Counted from the first letter of the stretch, positions 45,292-57,426 are shown. The stretch: 64,000 nucleotides of DNA from Microcyclospora pomicola (GCA_002786065.1 NHNY01000017.1:186001-250000), one strand, 5' to 3'. Made by a program: numbers and translations. The notes: generated by a model not told the origin, from the letters alone.

Positions 45292-48200
45292 ATGCCTACT
45301 ACTGAGCGGTCCTCTCAGCGTTTGGGCGCCAAATGGCCTTTCTTCTTCCCTTTCCTGGCCTTTGTTGCCTTTCTGGCCATCGTTCTCAAGTCGAGCCCAC
45401 CAAGTCTGCCTCTACCTTTGGAGCAGAGTGCAACGCAGTCTCTATCCTCAGCTCACCAATTAGACGACCTTCAAACCACTGAACTCTACAGTAATCTGAC
45501 ACATTCACTTTTCCGTCGTGTCGATCCATACAAATGCACTCACACCATCCCATGTCACACCGAAGCCTGGTAAGACATATCATGCTTTCCATGATGTAGC
45601 ATGACCTCTCGCTTACTACTCAACACAGCTGTGGCTCCTTTGGTGATACAGATGTCGGCACTTGCGGCTTTGGTAAGTTGTCTTACAGCACAAGTCCTTA
45701 CCTGGACTGACAGTCGAACACTAGGTCCCACCTTTTGTGGTAGCGATTGTGCATCTCAATGTGATGCGAAACCAGAATGTGGCCAATACGCAGACCCACC
45801 AGGCACGACTTGCCCATTGAATGTACGAAAACCTTTCCTGATCCTGTGACCCCTACTGAATTCTAATTGTATTTCAGGTGTGTTGCTCGAAATACGGATT
45901 CTGTGGCACCACCTCTGACTTCTGCGATACCGCCAATGAATGCCAGAGCAACTGTGGAACTCCAGATGTCCCAGCAGGGAAGAGCTCTGAGCCAGTGTTG
46001 AACCGTGTGATTGGATACTACGAGGCGTGGTCAGCCCGTCGAGATTGCTACCCTTTCCCACCTGCGGCCATTCCTACAGAGGGTTTGACACACGTCAATT
46101 TTGCCTTTGCCTATGTGGATCCATCTTCGTTCGCTATCACGCCTATGGACTCCGCGACCCCGGAATCACTTTTCACTCAAGTGACCGATGTGCGAACGCT
46201 CAAGTCACTAGGGAAAGACTTGCAGGTTTTCGTCTCCATTGGTGGATGGACCTTCAATGATAACGGCACTTCGACCCAGGATACCTTCGGGACAATCGCT
46301 TCGTCCGAGAGCAATCGCCAGAAGTTTGCCGATCAATTGATCTTCTTCATGAAGAAGTATGGGTTTGACGGCGTTGACATTGATTGGGAGTAGGTGCAGC
46401 CTCCCGGCAAGCAGTACATGGATCAGCTACTAACCTGACGTAGATATCCTGGTGCACCAGACCGCGGCGGAAAAGTCGAGGATACACAAAACTTTGTCAA
46501 GCTCCTACAGACGCTGCGCAGCAGCTTCGACGCTTCCTCGCACGGGCCATATGGGCTCAGCTTCACTATTCCCAGCTCATACTGGTACCTGCGTTGGTTT
46601 GATGTTCCTTCCATGGTAAAATATGCTGATTGGGTGAATCTGATGAGGTATGTACACTTTTGTTCCTTGCCGAGTATTGGGTAGGGCTGACATACCTCCA
46701 GTTACGATTTGCATGGAGTCTGGGATAAGGAGAACCCTATTGGTAACGTTGTCTTGGCTCATACCAATCTGACCGAGATCAAGCAGTCTGTCGAGCTGCT
46801 CTGGCGCAATGACGTACCACCAGGCAAAGTCGTCCTAGGTCTAGGCTTCTATGGTCGATCGTTCGAGCTGAGTGACACCGGCTGCACAAAGCCAGGATGC
46901 GAGTTCGCAGGTGCTTCGAAGCCCGGAGCTTGCACCAATTCTGGAGGTACTTTGGCATACTTCGAGATCCAGGACATCATTGCTTCTGATTCCCCCGATG
47001 TCGTTCACGATGAGGAGGCTGCAGTCAATTATTTCACTTTCGACTCCGACCAATGGGTCTCATTCGATGACGACAAGACATTCAAGCAGAAAATTGATTG
47101 GGCAAACAGTGTCGGGTGAGTATCAAGCAATCCTGATCAGACGTCCATGAATCTGACAACGAAGGTAGTCTCGGCGGAGTCATGATTTGGTCGGTGGACC
47201 AGGATGACAAACAATTCAGCGCTTTGACTGGCCTGCTAGGACGGAACCTTGCTGACTATGATGAGCTTGTTCGCAAGTCTCAGGTGACTGATGCGGGCCA
47301 TTGGGCATCTATCAACGGGCAGAAGTGCGTTATGAGCGAGTGTGATCTGATTCCTAAGTGCCCTGCAGGCTATGGCATGGCACCCGGCGGGACGGCTTTT
47401 GATGACGACTGCAGCGGCCTCAATTCCAGGATTATCTGCTGTCCACTCGATGCCATGCCAGGCAGCTGTCTATGGCGGGGTGGCGAGTCGTCAGTCGGAC
47501 GACCTTCTTGCCACGGTCAATGTCATACTGGAGAGGTGACTCTTTTTCATTCTCGACATGCCACCAAGAACTGCCTACGACCAGGGTTTCAGGCGTTCTG
47601 TTGTACCGCTGATACCTGGACCAGACAAATCGAAGCTTGTAAGTACACAGGCTGTGGTGACAAGTGCGGTTCTGGGGATACGGCGGGACTGGTCAAAGTT
47701 GCTGAAAAGCAAGTTTCCGCCGGCCGCGGATGCTGGCTACACTACACACAAGAGCTTTGCTGTCCACCTAGTGCTGCCTTTCAGGGTTGCCATTGGGTCG
47801 GTAAAGGTACTTGTGACGATAATGAGTGTGACGACAACGATGTGCAGCTCGATACGGACACATTCGGCGACAGCTCAAGCTCGTGTGCTGGTAATGGCCG
47901 GAAAAAGGTTCTGTGCTGCAATACGCCGAAGAATCTCAACCCTTTCCTCCCCGTCACTCTGGATAAAGTGTTTCCAACCTTGCCACCAGCTGAGGACTAT
48001 CCTCAATTCGACTTGCAACTACTCGGTGCCGATAGAGAAACGCAAAGTTACGAGAATCAGCCGAATGTCCAGACCTTTGGGCTCATCATCATTGTTGGCC
48101 CAGAAGATGCCGTCCAGTCCCTTCGTCGCCGTGACGGCTCACATATGACGGTCCTAGACTGCGATAACATCAAGCGCGACGGCCTATCGCGAGTCCGGTT

Positions 48201-50836
48201 CGTGTGTATGAACAACAGCAATGACTCGAACTGTCAAGCTATTCAGAGTGGTGGCGTCGAAGGAACGGTGCTGAAAATGCCGGAAAGATGTGGTGTCGCC
48301 GACTATGCAGTTCTGCACTCATTAAGCCCGGCAGTCGATAAAAGCTTGCCTGTCAATGTCGCTCGCTCAGCTCCTTGGGACCCTCAGATCTGGGATGCTG
48401 AGGTTTCGTACGATTTCGGCCTGGTCAAAAAGGATGCTGGCGACATATTTGTCCGCATTGATTACTCGAACACCTTCGGCTATTGGGAGCAGATTGTACA
48501 GGCTGATCCTGCCAAACGCAAGGCTAAACGTACACCGCCGGAACTTCACCCACGCTTTTACAGCAGTAACCACGACGCCTGGCGGGATAAGTATAATGAC
48601 CTTCGCAGCAGAGGTTACGGTGAAGGTTCGCTGAAGAAGCAGAACTTCGACACTCTCCTGGTTGGTGAAGGTCCCGAGAAATGCTCCACATCCTCAGATG
48701 ATGGCTTCCTCAAAATGTCGCTCTCCGGAAGTCTCAACGAGAATATCGACTTTGGATACACGTTTGTGGGGACGATCGCGCCCAATTTCAATATCGAACA
48801 GGCTTTCGGATACTTCGACAGTAACTTAGAATTGGCCACCACCTTGAGTTTTGATGGCAAGGGCTACCTCTCTGTGCCAGCAGGCTTAACGGACAAGCCG
48901 CTCTGGAGCAGTCCTGTTCGAGCTTGGGGATTCACACATGCCGGTATTCTCGATTTCACACCTTCGACGAATGTGTACGTCTCCATGACTGGCGAAGGCG
49001 ATGTCAACGGCAAGTTTTCGACCAGTTTCATCATCGGAAACAACGCGGTCGTGCGTGACAGTCTCCCTCAAGACGTGGGCGAACATTCAGGCGGTGTCAG
49101 CAATCGTGTAGTCAACAATGCATTCACTGGGGATGTCACCATTGCTGCGGCGTCCAAGAAACGGAGAGCCAAACGTCAGTCGCTCGATGGCTCAATATTC
49201 GCCATCCGCTTTGATACAAGGACTGCAATGGATCTCAACATCAATTTCTACGGCCAGAATCAGCATGCGGCCTCTGTTCAGTTCGAGCAGAACGTCGACA
49301 GCTATATCAGGCTTAGTCCATCACCATCTGGTAGCCCGAGGATCACGTTCAGTAACCGACAAGCTGGCGAAGAATCGCTCACACAAGGTTCTCTGCCATG
49401 GGGGGACGACAATGCACAGCATAATATCGGAAATGCAGGAGATGCTTTGGTTCTGCACGATGGTTCGTCTACTCCAGAGACACGTGATGCACCAGACGTC
49501 AATGGCTACGCTTTGTTTGGTGGACGGGACTTGATGTCTTGCAGTAATGATCGAGGTGGCGGTGGTGGATCCGCCGTCACCGATTGCATCTGCTTGAATG
49601 TCATCGACCAATTCGATCGCTCCCTGGATCTTGATCCAGACACTGGTGACGAGTACGTGGAGAAGCGTAAGCGCTCGACATGGCTTGACCGACATCGACA
49701 GAGCATCAGGCTCCGCGATCTGGAGCACTTTGATCCAACCTTGGGTATCAATCCAGAGACAGGTTTGGCTTACAGTGACGAAGACGACGATTCCTCGGTA
49801 TGGGAACCCGAGAAACGTGCGATTCGTTATGGCGCGCCCGAGCCATACACAGTGACCGGACCATCTGGAGCCACATGGGATATCACCATGCCTCGTTACC
49901 CCAATCAACAGAATGGAGACAGCTTGAACCAGCTCAATCCTAATGCGGGTCGCTACGATGCAGCTGACTGCTATGATTGCGGTGTAAGTTCCCTCCTCAC
50001 CTCATCTACTGATCACCAGCGGATAGGACTGACCGTGAATCTTACAGGACTTCACCATAACAAGTAGCAGTACAGATCCGGATACTCGTGTGGTGACTGA
50101 GCATATCAACGAACGCCAGACCGAGCGTGATACCGAAGAGTTTGTGATGACTGGTGAAGCGCGGCGCGGTGATGGCACCCGGGTGACGAGTGACTATCCA
50201 GTGGTGCCCGAGGCATACTTGGCGCCCGGGGGCTATTGGCAAACCGATTACGCTACTTGGGACCCGAACGGTCCATACACCGGACGTCCCATTGACCACG
50301 TCACCAATGCATATGGCTCCGACATCAACGCTGGGGTACTTGTCAACACAGAGCGCAATCTTAATTCGATCAAGGCCCGTGTATGGGTTGGCAATAGACC
50401 AATGTCAGATGACCTGTGGAACTCGAACGGCTTTAACGATGCGGATGCTGGTCGAGCTGACGGAGCCCTCAGCTTCCTCCGATCGGTGATTCAGGTGCAA
50501 GTCTACCTGAATGACCCAGTCGTGAACCAGAACTGGGCAACCGTGGTCAATGATGTGCATCAGGAGTACCAGAATTTCCAGGACCGGGTCCTGGCAGTTG
50601 ATGGAGTTCAACTACACATGGCCGAGATGCAGTCCGAATACATGAGAGACGTCGTGATTCAGGACATCGAGAGCGTCGAGAACTGGCTTGGCAGGCGGAT
50701 CAACTTGATGCGAGATGTGTGGAGGCCGGCTGTGGCGAATAATCCAGACGCACAGTCGATCCTGGACCAGCTGGACGACTTCGAAACCTATGTGGAGGAA
50801 TTGTTACTAGATACCTCAGGGTTCCAGCATTTGTAG
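45292..50836 (+). CDS. GH18 chitinase, subgroup-C/killer-toxin-like, with CBM18 and long C-terminal extension
   Basis: Eight exons: 45292-45569, 45629-45672, 45725-45822, 45878-46389, 46444-46647, 46702-47115, 47169-49983 and 50048-50836 (introns 52-64 bp), 1717 residues. A hydrophobic signal or anchor lies at about 15-34 (KWPFFFPFLAFVAFLAIVL). Cys-rich chitin-binding (CBM18/ChtBD1) sequence covers about 90-167, including CPLNVCCSKYGFCGTTSDFC. The GH18 domain is about 183-545, with SIGGW and the catalytic motif DGVDIDWE (Glu311), then MSYDLHG and MIWSVDQDD. After it comes ~1170 residues: three to four Cys-rich blocks, a long beta-rich region, dibasic clusters (PAKRKAKR, SKKRRAKRQ, VEKRKRS, EPEKRA) and an acidic helical end. 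This resembles fungal subgroup C chitinases related to the Kluyveromyces killer toxin subunits. All catalytic acidic residues are present. Confidence 0.9.
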
Positions 50837-51711
50837 TCTTTACCCATGCGGTAGTACAGCTACATCTTGAATACGTTCAACTCATTTTCCTCGATCATTT
50901 GTCCGCGTGATTGTAGCGCTGCGAGTGCCCCGTGAAGTCGTCGCTAATACTGATATTCATCCATGACACAATTCGATCCATGACACAGTTCGAAGGACGT
51001 CGATATGCTGGATAGTTCGACCCCGTCAGCTGTGTAAAGGTGTATCATCTCGACCTCAAATGAGGTTGGTTCCTTCACGCATCGTGCTTGGAATGCCAGG
51101 AGTGCAATCGACAGGGATTTCATATTCGTTTTGCCGTGCAGTCACGAGTACTCGTGGTCGGTTCCACGAAATACGATCGTGCATGTTCGCCAGTTGTTGC
51201 TCATTGCTATGTCCGATAAAGCTGTAAGATGGGTATGAATCGTTTCGCAGGCGAGTGGCAATTTCGTGAAATTTGTGCTTCGTGGCTTGGGAGTGTTACG
51301 TGCTCATCATGATCCGCGTCAAAAAAAGGTACAAAGTCTTGTATCGAACGCGATCAGCGTTTCTCTCTGGATAACCTTAGTGCCATCAAAGTCTCTTACG
51401 TTGAGTTCAAAGCGACCGAAGTAACTTCCATGACAATAAGGTCGATTTCCACACCGTGAAGCAGTGCTGAAGCGAAGCGGCGCATTGAGTCCGGATGGCT
51501 GGTCACCTGGGACGTCATAGCAAGCCAAACGGTCAATTTGGCCGTATGGAGGTCTCACAGACTCACAACATCACTGTAAAGATCACAAGATCGAGAACAT
51601 ATATAGGCATGCTGTAAGTAATTGGGTTGCACGTTCCTTTGCCATCTTTATTCACCACCCAGCACGCCGTCTTTCCCCTGTCACTCTCCGTCTTCTGCCA
51701 TCTCGCACATC
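50837..51711. other. intergenic region with a 17-bp tandem repeat
   Basis: 875 bp. A 17-bp unit is repeated head-to-tail at 50961-50977 and 50978-50994 (ccatgacaca-a/g-ttcga), with one or two mismatches. No gene recognised; the downstream part should contain the promoter of the FAD monooxygenase. Confidence 0.55.
50961..50994. repeat. two tandem copies of a 17-bp unit
   Basis: Copies are CCATGACACAATTCGAT and CCATGACACAGTTCGAA. They lie ~130 bp after the chitinase stop. Too few copies to call a minisatellite; function unknown. Confidence 0.7.
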
Positions 51712-52965
51712 ATGGCCAACCAGAAACACGTTCTCATCGCTGGCGGCGGTATTGCTGGTCCTACATTGGCACTTCTATTAGCTCGCGCCGGTCACAAGTG
51801 CACCATTGTGGAGCGATCAGAACAAGCCCGCAACTTCGGCCAAGGCGTCGATATCAGCGGCCCAGGCATTCATGTCGTGCAGTCGCTGGGACTGCTAGAA
51901 GCCATCCGTGAGAAAGTCACCGGAGAAGCCGGGATGAGGTTCGTGAACGAGCATGATAAAGTCATGGCCGAGTTCGCTGGCGATGGTTCCAACAGCTCGC
52001 AAGCCATCACTAAGGAGATCGAGATCATGAGGGGCCACCTGGCAGAGCTTTTGTGCAGCCGAGCGGAAGCCAATCAACATGTGGAAATCATCTACGGCGA
52101 CTACATCTCTGGGTTGAGCGAAACTGAGTCTAAGATCACCGCCACTTTTGCAAATAGCAAAGCCCGAGATTTCGACTACGTGGTTGCTGCCGATGGGCTC
52201 TACAGCAAGACCAGGCAGCTTGCATTCGGAAGTGCAGGTGCTGAGATCAAGAGCCTAGGTATCTGCGGCGCACTCATGTCCATACCTGCGACCGCATCGG
52301 ACGGCAATTGGGGTCGCTGGTTCCATCTGCCTGGTGGCCGAAGCGCGATCCTCAGACCATGTGGACGCGACACGCAACGCACCGGGGCTTACTTGACGCT
52401 CTGCTCGAACGACGCCACGAGACTGGCGAGACTTCCTCGACACGAGCAAATCCAGGAATTTCAAAGATTGTTTCGAGGCCACGGCTGGGAGACGGACAGG
52501 ATGACCAAAGCCATGGACGAAAGCGACGATGTCTATATCTCGGAAGTGGCCCAGGTCAAGGCCCCATCGTGGTCGAAAGGCCGTGTTGCGCTCGTCGGAG
52601 ACGCCGGCTACGCGCCCAGTCCTGTCTCGGGCCAAGGGACCACTCTGGCGCTCGTCGGCGCACACATCTTGGCCGGCTGCATCGCTACCTATCCAGATCA
52701 TCATGAGGCGCTGCAACAATACCAAAAGCAGATGACACCTTTCGTGGAAAAAGCACAAACTCTACCACCTGGAGTTCCATGGATTGCCAATCCTCAAACC
52801 GCGACGGGTATTTGGGTGCTTCGGACCGCAGCTTGGCTGGTCAGTCTTGCCATGAAAGCTGGCGTTGGCTCGTTTCTCTCGTTTCTGTTGTCGCCATTGA
52901 TTCCATTCTTCCAGAAAGACTTGGAATTGCCTGAGCATCCTCTTCTAAGACTCGACAAGCACTGA
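51712..52965 (+). CDS. FAD-dependent monooxygenase (PHBH/TetX-like)
   Basis: Single exon, 417 residues, first ATG at 51712; the frame is open upstream but only via non-ATG codons. The N-terminal Rossmann motif is VLIAGGGIAGPTLALLLARA, with the ribose-binding Glu in CTIVERSE. DYVVAADGLYSKTRQ matches the second FAD/NAD(P)H motif. GDAGYAPSPVSGQGTTLALV at about residues 296-315 is the third. A hydrophobic C-terminal stretch (WLVSLAMKAGVGSFLSFLLS) may be a membrane anchor. Group A flavoprotein monooxygenases hydroxylate aromatic or other cyclic substrates; the substrate is unknown. No biosynthetic cluster partners are nearby, so catabolism, detoxification or a stand-alone role are all possible. 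Confidence 0.88.
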   Translation: MANQKHVLIAGGGIAGPTLALLLARAGHKCTIVERSEQARNFGQGVDISGPGIHVVQSLGLLEAIREKVTGEAGMRFVNEHDKVMAEFAGDGSNSSQAITKEIEIMRGHLAELLCSRAEANQHVEIIYGDYISGLSETESKITATFANSKARDFDYVVAADGLYSKTRQLAFGSAGAEIKSLGICGALMSIPATASDGNWGRWFHLPGGRSAILRPCGRDTQRTGAYLTLCSNDATRLARLPRHEQIQEFQRLFRGHGWETDRMTKAMDESDDVYISEVAQVKAPSWSKGRVALVGDAGYAPSPVSGQGTTLALVGAHILAGCIATYPDHHEALQQYQKQMTPFVEKAQTLPPGVPWIANPQTATGIWVLRTAAWLVSLAMKAGVGSFLSFLLSPLIPFFQKDLELPEHPLLRLDKH

Positions 52966-53316
52966 CATTAGCTCAATGGACGAAAGTCGCACTGAGGTTT
53001 GAGTGATAGGGACTTCTGCAAGATGTGGTATACCGAATCAATACACTCCGTTCATTGGTAGACGACCGTCTGCTTGACGATCAGTCTGCTCGGATCCCTA
53101 TTCTCCCATGCATGGATGGCGTGGTAATAAGAGAAGTCATTAATTCGATCAGAAGAGGGGAAATGACTCCGACGCATAGATAGACAACATAATTTTCATT
53201 ATCTCCTTATTTGTTTCACTCGTCGAGCATCTAGGAAGGCGCACGCATAGAGGTGCAGACTTGAACAGTGAACAAATATATGTATATACAACCGTAAGCA
53301 TAAGATTGTAACATTT
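52966..53316. other. convergent 3' intergenic region
   Basis: 351 bp, AT-rich, between two facing stop codons. It contains ATATATGTATATAC near 53276-53289. Probably 3' UTRs only. Confidence 0.55.
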
Positions 53317-54204
53317 TCAGCTCACCACGACGGCCAGAATGACCACCGTCAGAACCACGACCAGGATGACCAACAGACAGCATGCCTTCCCGCGCGCACT
53401 CTTCTGATGTCTTGCGGCCGTCCGCAACTGCTGATCTGCGTTTTGCAGATCATCTCTAGTGGACGTCACGTTGTCCGAAACAATGTCCAGCGTCTGTCCC
53501 TGCTCGTGCACCATATGTGCCACATCTCTGAACAGCTCGTTCAGCTCGCCCACGCTTTGTTCGATATTCCGGATCTCAGACTCCCGCTCGATGATCAGGT
53601 TTTCTTGGAAGTCCACCTCGCTCTGATCGGCTAGGCGCGGTTGCTGCTCTTGAAGTTGTGCTTGGGTTTGCGCGCCAGTGTCTGTTGCCGCAGTTGCAGT
53701 GGAGCCGTCAAGAGCGGCTTTGGCAGCACTCGCAGAGGCGCGCTGTTTTTCGAGCGCTTGTCGTTGGAGAGATTGGAACTCCGTGAGTGAAGCCTTGAAC
53801 TCTTGGTTGAGCTTGCCTTGTGTGTACTTCTGGCTAGGCTATGTTCGTACAGCGTCAGCACTTGTACAGAACGATGCATCGTGGCCAGCACCCGAAAGTG
53901 AGCTTACCCCTAGGTCGTGCCATGCTTGAACCTTCTTCAAACCCTCTCCAATGTCCTTGAAGCTTTCTCCAGTCTCTGCTAGTAGATCTTGTACACGCTC
54001 CCGTACCCGATCGGTCTCGCGCTTCGTCCCAAGCAGGGCAATCTGGTTTGCTAGCTTGCCGATGTTAGATGTGAGAGTGAAGAGCTTGTCAGAGAGGTCT
54101 GCAGTGTATTGTTGGAACTCTGGGTCGTCGGCATATTCGGGATCATCGTTGCGCCGCCAGGTAGTCGGTTGTGATTCGAGCGCTGAAGAGTCGTTGTATG
54201 ACAT
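53317..54204 (-). CDS. PEP12: Qa-SNARE syntaxin, PEP12-type
   Basis: Two exons on the minus strand: 53908-54204 and 53317-53838 (intron 53839-53907), 272 residues. The N-terminal Habc region spans about 25-125 (FTLTSNIGKLANQIALLGTK, DLLAETGESFKDIGEGLKKV). The SNARE motif at about 175-240 includes IIERESEIRNIEQSVGELNE and FRDVAHMVHEQGQTLDIV; the zero-layer Gln is in HEQG. The protein ends in a C-terminal anchor, CCLLVILVVVLTVVILAVVV. In yeast Pep12 serves fusion at the late endosome; many filamentous fungi have one Pep12/Vam3-type syntaxin for endosome and vacuole. CCZ1, another endosome-to-vacuole factor, is 9 kb away, probably by chance. Confidence 0.92.
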
Positions 54205-54856
54205 TTTTGCGTATTGGGTAGAAGGTGAAGAGTCGAAGAGAGCAACGTATGTCTATGAGATCGAGTAGAGTGCGATTCGGTGGTGCCTGGTCATACTGTA
54301 GCAGGATTGCAAAGCCTCTTGTTATCGGAGAGGACGATGATGTCGCGTATGAAGGTCATGTGAGGCGCGGTCTCGGCTGGGGAAGAATACGCGGCTTCGT
54401 AGGCAACACAATCCTCACGGATTATCACGATTGCGGAACTATGTCATGTGGAGTTTCTTCTTATGGTCTACAGCATATCTAAGGTATATTTAATAACTAC
54501 CGAAAGGATCGAAGAACCAGCTCTGATCATGACCGACCGCAGCCTTTGGGTTGAAGTGTTCACCTAAGATATGCGGGAGAGTTCCGCGTGGTGAACCTAG
54601 TCGCGTTTCCCTGCCAAATTATGTACACAGTGTATCCTACAGTGATGATTGATTCTTGGTAGCCATTGCACCCCCGCAAGAACAACTAGTTCTCGTCAAC
54701 TTTCTGTTCAAAGGATCCATACACGCACTGAAGCTCTACTATTCAGTTGTTCTCGGTCATTGGAACGGAGCTTGAGTCGACATGCAGGCCTGATCTCGAC
54801 GACTGTGCGACAGAAACGACAACACGTCCTATGTGAAAAGAGCAAGGCAAGACAAG
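54205..54856. promoter_or_regulatory. divergent region, PEP12 and NDC1
   Basis: 652 bp between two outward-facing starts. No gene recognised; both promoters expected. Confidence 0.5.
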
Positions 54857-56899
54857 ATGGCTACCCGGACGGTGATGACAACGAGCTTACAGCCTACTCA
54901 ATCTGCTCAACCTGCAGCTTCTGCACCTTTATCTCGACCATACAAGGACTTTCTCACGCCAGCTCTGCATCGCCGATTCACTCATGCAGCCGCGCTCGTG
55001 CTGGGCTGCTGTTGGCTCGAAGGTGTGCTCATGTCTCACAACGGATGGTTCTGGACGCTCTTCCCGATCGGACCTTCGACAATCCGCACTCTGCTCCTCT
55101 TTATGCCTTGCCTGGCAGTGTTCATCATCCGACTTGCCAACATGCACGTTGGTGGCTTGACTACGACCAGCTCATTAGAGAACTTTGTTTTCAAGATTTC
55201 AGGTTGGAGCGCGCCGGTGACACTGGGATGGTACATCTTCAGTGCATGGTTCTTCGGGGAAGTCTACATCTGGACGAGATCACGAGAAGCGAATCTGGCT
55301 TGGGTGGACTATGGCAATGCCTACGAAAGGCCGAGAGTCAACGAGAACCCTATGTGGTTGCGCTGTCTTTACGTCCTGCTTGCCGTTACGCAGACCGGCA
55401 TGCATTTGGCATTCGACAGTGATCGTGTGCCAATCGAGGAGTGTGAAGCATATGAGACAAGACCAGAACAGAAGGACGAGACCAAGTTTCACATACCTGA
55501 GCCGTTATTGCGGCTATCTAAAGAACTCCCTCAAGTGGCGAGAAACCTCGGACAAACCGTCATCCCGACCATAATCTTCAGCTTTCCTATCTATTTCGGT
55601 CTTGGTGTGCGCTCACTAACTTGGCCTTGGGCGTTCTGGTTCGCACGAGCGATGGTCAAAGACCTGCCTGCACACGCGCCACCAACAGGACTCATTAATG
55701 CTCCTCGAGCTCTGTGGCAAGCCTTCTCGTCGTCCATAATGTTGGTTCTGCTGTGGAACTTGAGCAACGCTGTCTTCACAGTCTTCCTGGCGGACCCACC
55801 TCTCAAGAAAGGACAACCGCTTACCAATGAAATCAACGATGCCCGCGGCAACACCCTCTCCAAGAGCAAAGATCCGAATGGTAGTCTCATTCGCGGTCTA
55901 CGAGCAAAGAAGGACGTACCAAGGAGCTTTGCATTCTGGGAACTGAACGTCATTGCGGATAGTTTCCAGGAACGCCGGAAGACGATCTTTACGGAGGTCG
56001 AGCGGAAAGATGGAAGCACTTGGAGCCAAGCATCAAAATGCTGCATAGCAGAGATTGAGGCAATATCGCAGCGTATCGTCACAGCCCAAGACCTACTAAG
56101 ACAAGGCGGCACAAAAACCGCACCAGCATCCGAGCCTAAGCAGCCAGACTATGGCATGCCGAAGATTGGCGATCAAAAAGTCGTTTCTGATCGCGACGTT
56201 CTCCGTCATCGTAATCCTTCCGACTTCATTCATACAGTCGCCACAGCTGCCAAATCAATCGGACAAGCCCCAGGCGCCATCGACCCAGTATCGCCTCGTG
56301 CACGAAAAGCACTCACATATGGGCTGGACCAGACCGTGTCGCGGGAGACGCAAGAGCGTTGGCGGAAAGAAGGAGTTAGCCGGGAGGTGGGCAGCTGGAT
56401 GATGTTTATCCTCCAGCAACCAAGCGTCGGGTGGCTGTTCCAGCAGACTTTCTCGCGCTGTGTCGCCGCCGTGCTCTTCAGTGTACCATACAGCAAACAA
56501 GTCGACATCAAGCACGCCACCCAAGCCCTCGCCAAGCTCACGACGTGCGCGCTGACGGAAGATCCGTACGGCCAAGTGTCGAAAGACATCCCTCGCATCG
56601 TGCGAACACTCACCAAAACCATCACGGACATCAAAGCCTTCGTCGCCAACCTAGCGCCCAGCTGGACCGACGTCGACTTCGGGCCGAAACGCGTCACCGG
56701 TCTTGCCGGGGAAGTCGTGGAGATTCCCGCGAGACATTCCCCCGAGGCCGAGGAGGTGCTTGGCGTGCTCAAGCGCGGGCTGGAGCAGATTTTGCTGGCG
56801 TATGGCGAGTATGCGGCGGGACTGGGCCTGTCGAAAAAGGAGATCCGCGAGGCGCGAGAGGCCGTTGGGCAGGGTGGGCTCGAGATGGTGCAGAGATAG
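54857..56899 (+). CDS. NDC1: nucleoporin NDC1
   Basis: Single exon, 680 residues, start ATG at 54857. The N-terminal half has about six membrane helices (AAALVLGCCWLEGVLM, IRTLLLFMPCLAVFIIRLA, LGWYIFSAWFFGEVYIW, WLRCLYVLLAVTQTGMHLAF, TVIPTIIFSFPIYFGLG, SSSIMLVLLWNLSNAVFTVF). The C-terminal half is a soluble domain with the fungal Ndc1 features RALWQAFSSSIML, SFAFWELNVIADSFQERRK and LFSVPYSKQVDIKHATQAL. Ndc1 is an integral protein of nuclear pores and spindle pole bodies, needed to insert both into the nuclear envelope. No intron is needed, and the length is typical (650-700). Confidence 0.92.
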   Translation: MATRTVMTTSLQPTQSAQPAASAPLSRPYKDFLTPALHRRFTHAAALVLGCCWLEGVLMSHNGWFWTLFPIGPSTIRTLLLFMPCLAVFIIRLANMHVGGLTTTSSLENFVFKISGWSAPVTLGWYIFSAWFFGEVYIWTRSREANLAWVDYGNAYERPRVNENPMWLRCLYVLLAVTQTGMHLAFDSDRVPIEECEAYETRPEQKDETKFHIPEPLLRLSKELPQVARNLGQTVIPTIIFSFPIYFGLGVRSLTWPWAFWFARAMVKDLPAHAPPTGLINAPRALWQAFSSSIMLVLLWNLSNAVFTVFLADPPLKKGQPLTNEINDARGNTLSKSKDPNGSLIRGLRAKKDVPRSFAFWELNVIADSFQERRKTIFTEVERKDGSTWSQASKCCIAEIEAISQRIVTAQDLLRQGGTKTAPASEPKQPDYGMPKIGDQKVVSDRDVLRHRNPSDFIHTVATAAKSIGQAPGAIDPVSPRARKALTYGLDQTVSRETQERWRKEGVSREVGSWMMFILQQPSVGWLFQQTFSRCVAAVLFSVPYSKQVDIKHATQALAKLTTCALTEDPYGQVSKDIPRIVRTLTKTITDIKAFVANLAPSWTDVDFGPKRVTGLAGEVVEIPARHSPEAEEVLGVLKRGLEQILLAYGEYAAGLGLSKKEIREAREAVGQGGLEMVQR

Positions 56900-57426
56900 C
56901 GTGTAGGATATAACCATGTATGATGCCATGCTTCAATTCGGTATTCCACGTTCTCCAGGCCTAAGATCCAGCGTGTCGTGCTTTGTCTCCCTTGCCCCGT
57001 GTGGGAGAATGTTGTCTAGTACGATGCGACCTGGCCCCGAAATCCAACTTAACACGCGTGATCAATGGATCTTCCCAAGACTTGACTCGAACCAAGTGGA
57101 GACGCGCACAAAGATATTTGACGACATTTTAGAAAGTGGGTAGAAATGACTACAACTAATGATACTGAACATGCTTGCACGCGCCCCCTAAAACCCAGCA
57201 CAAGAAGACAAAAAGATCGTGCTTCGAAAAAGAAGCTTCACCACCAGAAGAAATGTTCCCAGATCCCTCGGCCGATGGTGTAGGCCTCCTATATACATCA
57301 AGACATGATCACGCGCGAGAGAGCTTGATGAGACACAGCTCACACTCCTCGCTTTTTTTTACCAACCGCCGCTTACCGCCACAGATGCTTATCGCTTTAT
57401 TTCTATTCGCTTCAAGAATTACGTCT
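56900..57426. other. convergent 3' intergenic region
   Basis: 527 bp between the NDC1 and acyl-CoA oxidase stops; T-rich tract at about 57353-57360. No gene recognised. Confidence 0.55.

Noticed and set aside
48511-49830. Treating each dibasic cluster in the chitinase as a proven Kex2 site
   Set aside because: Sequence alone does not show cleavage; reported only as candidate sites.
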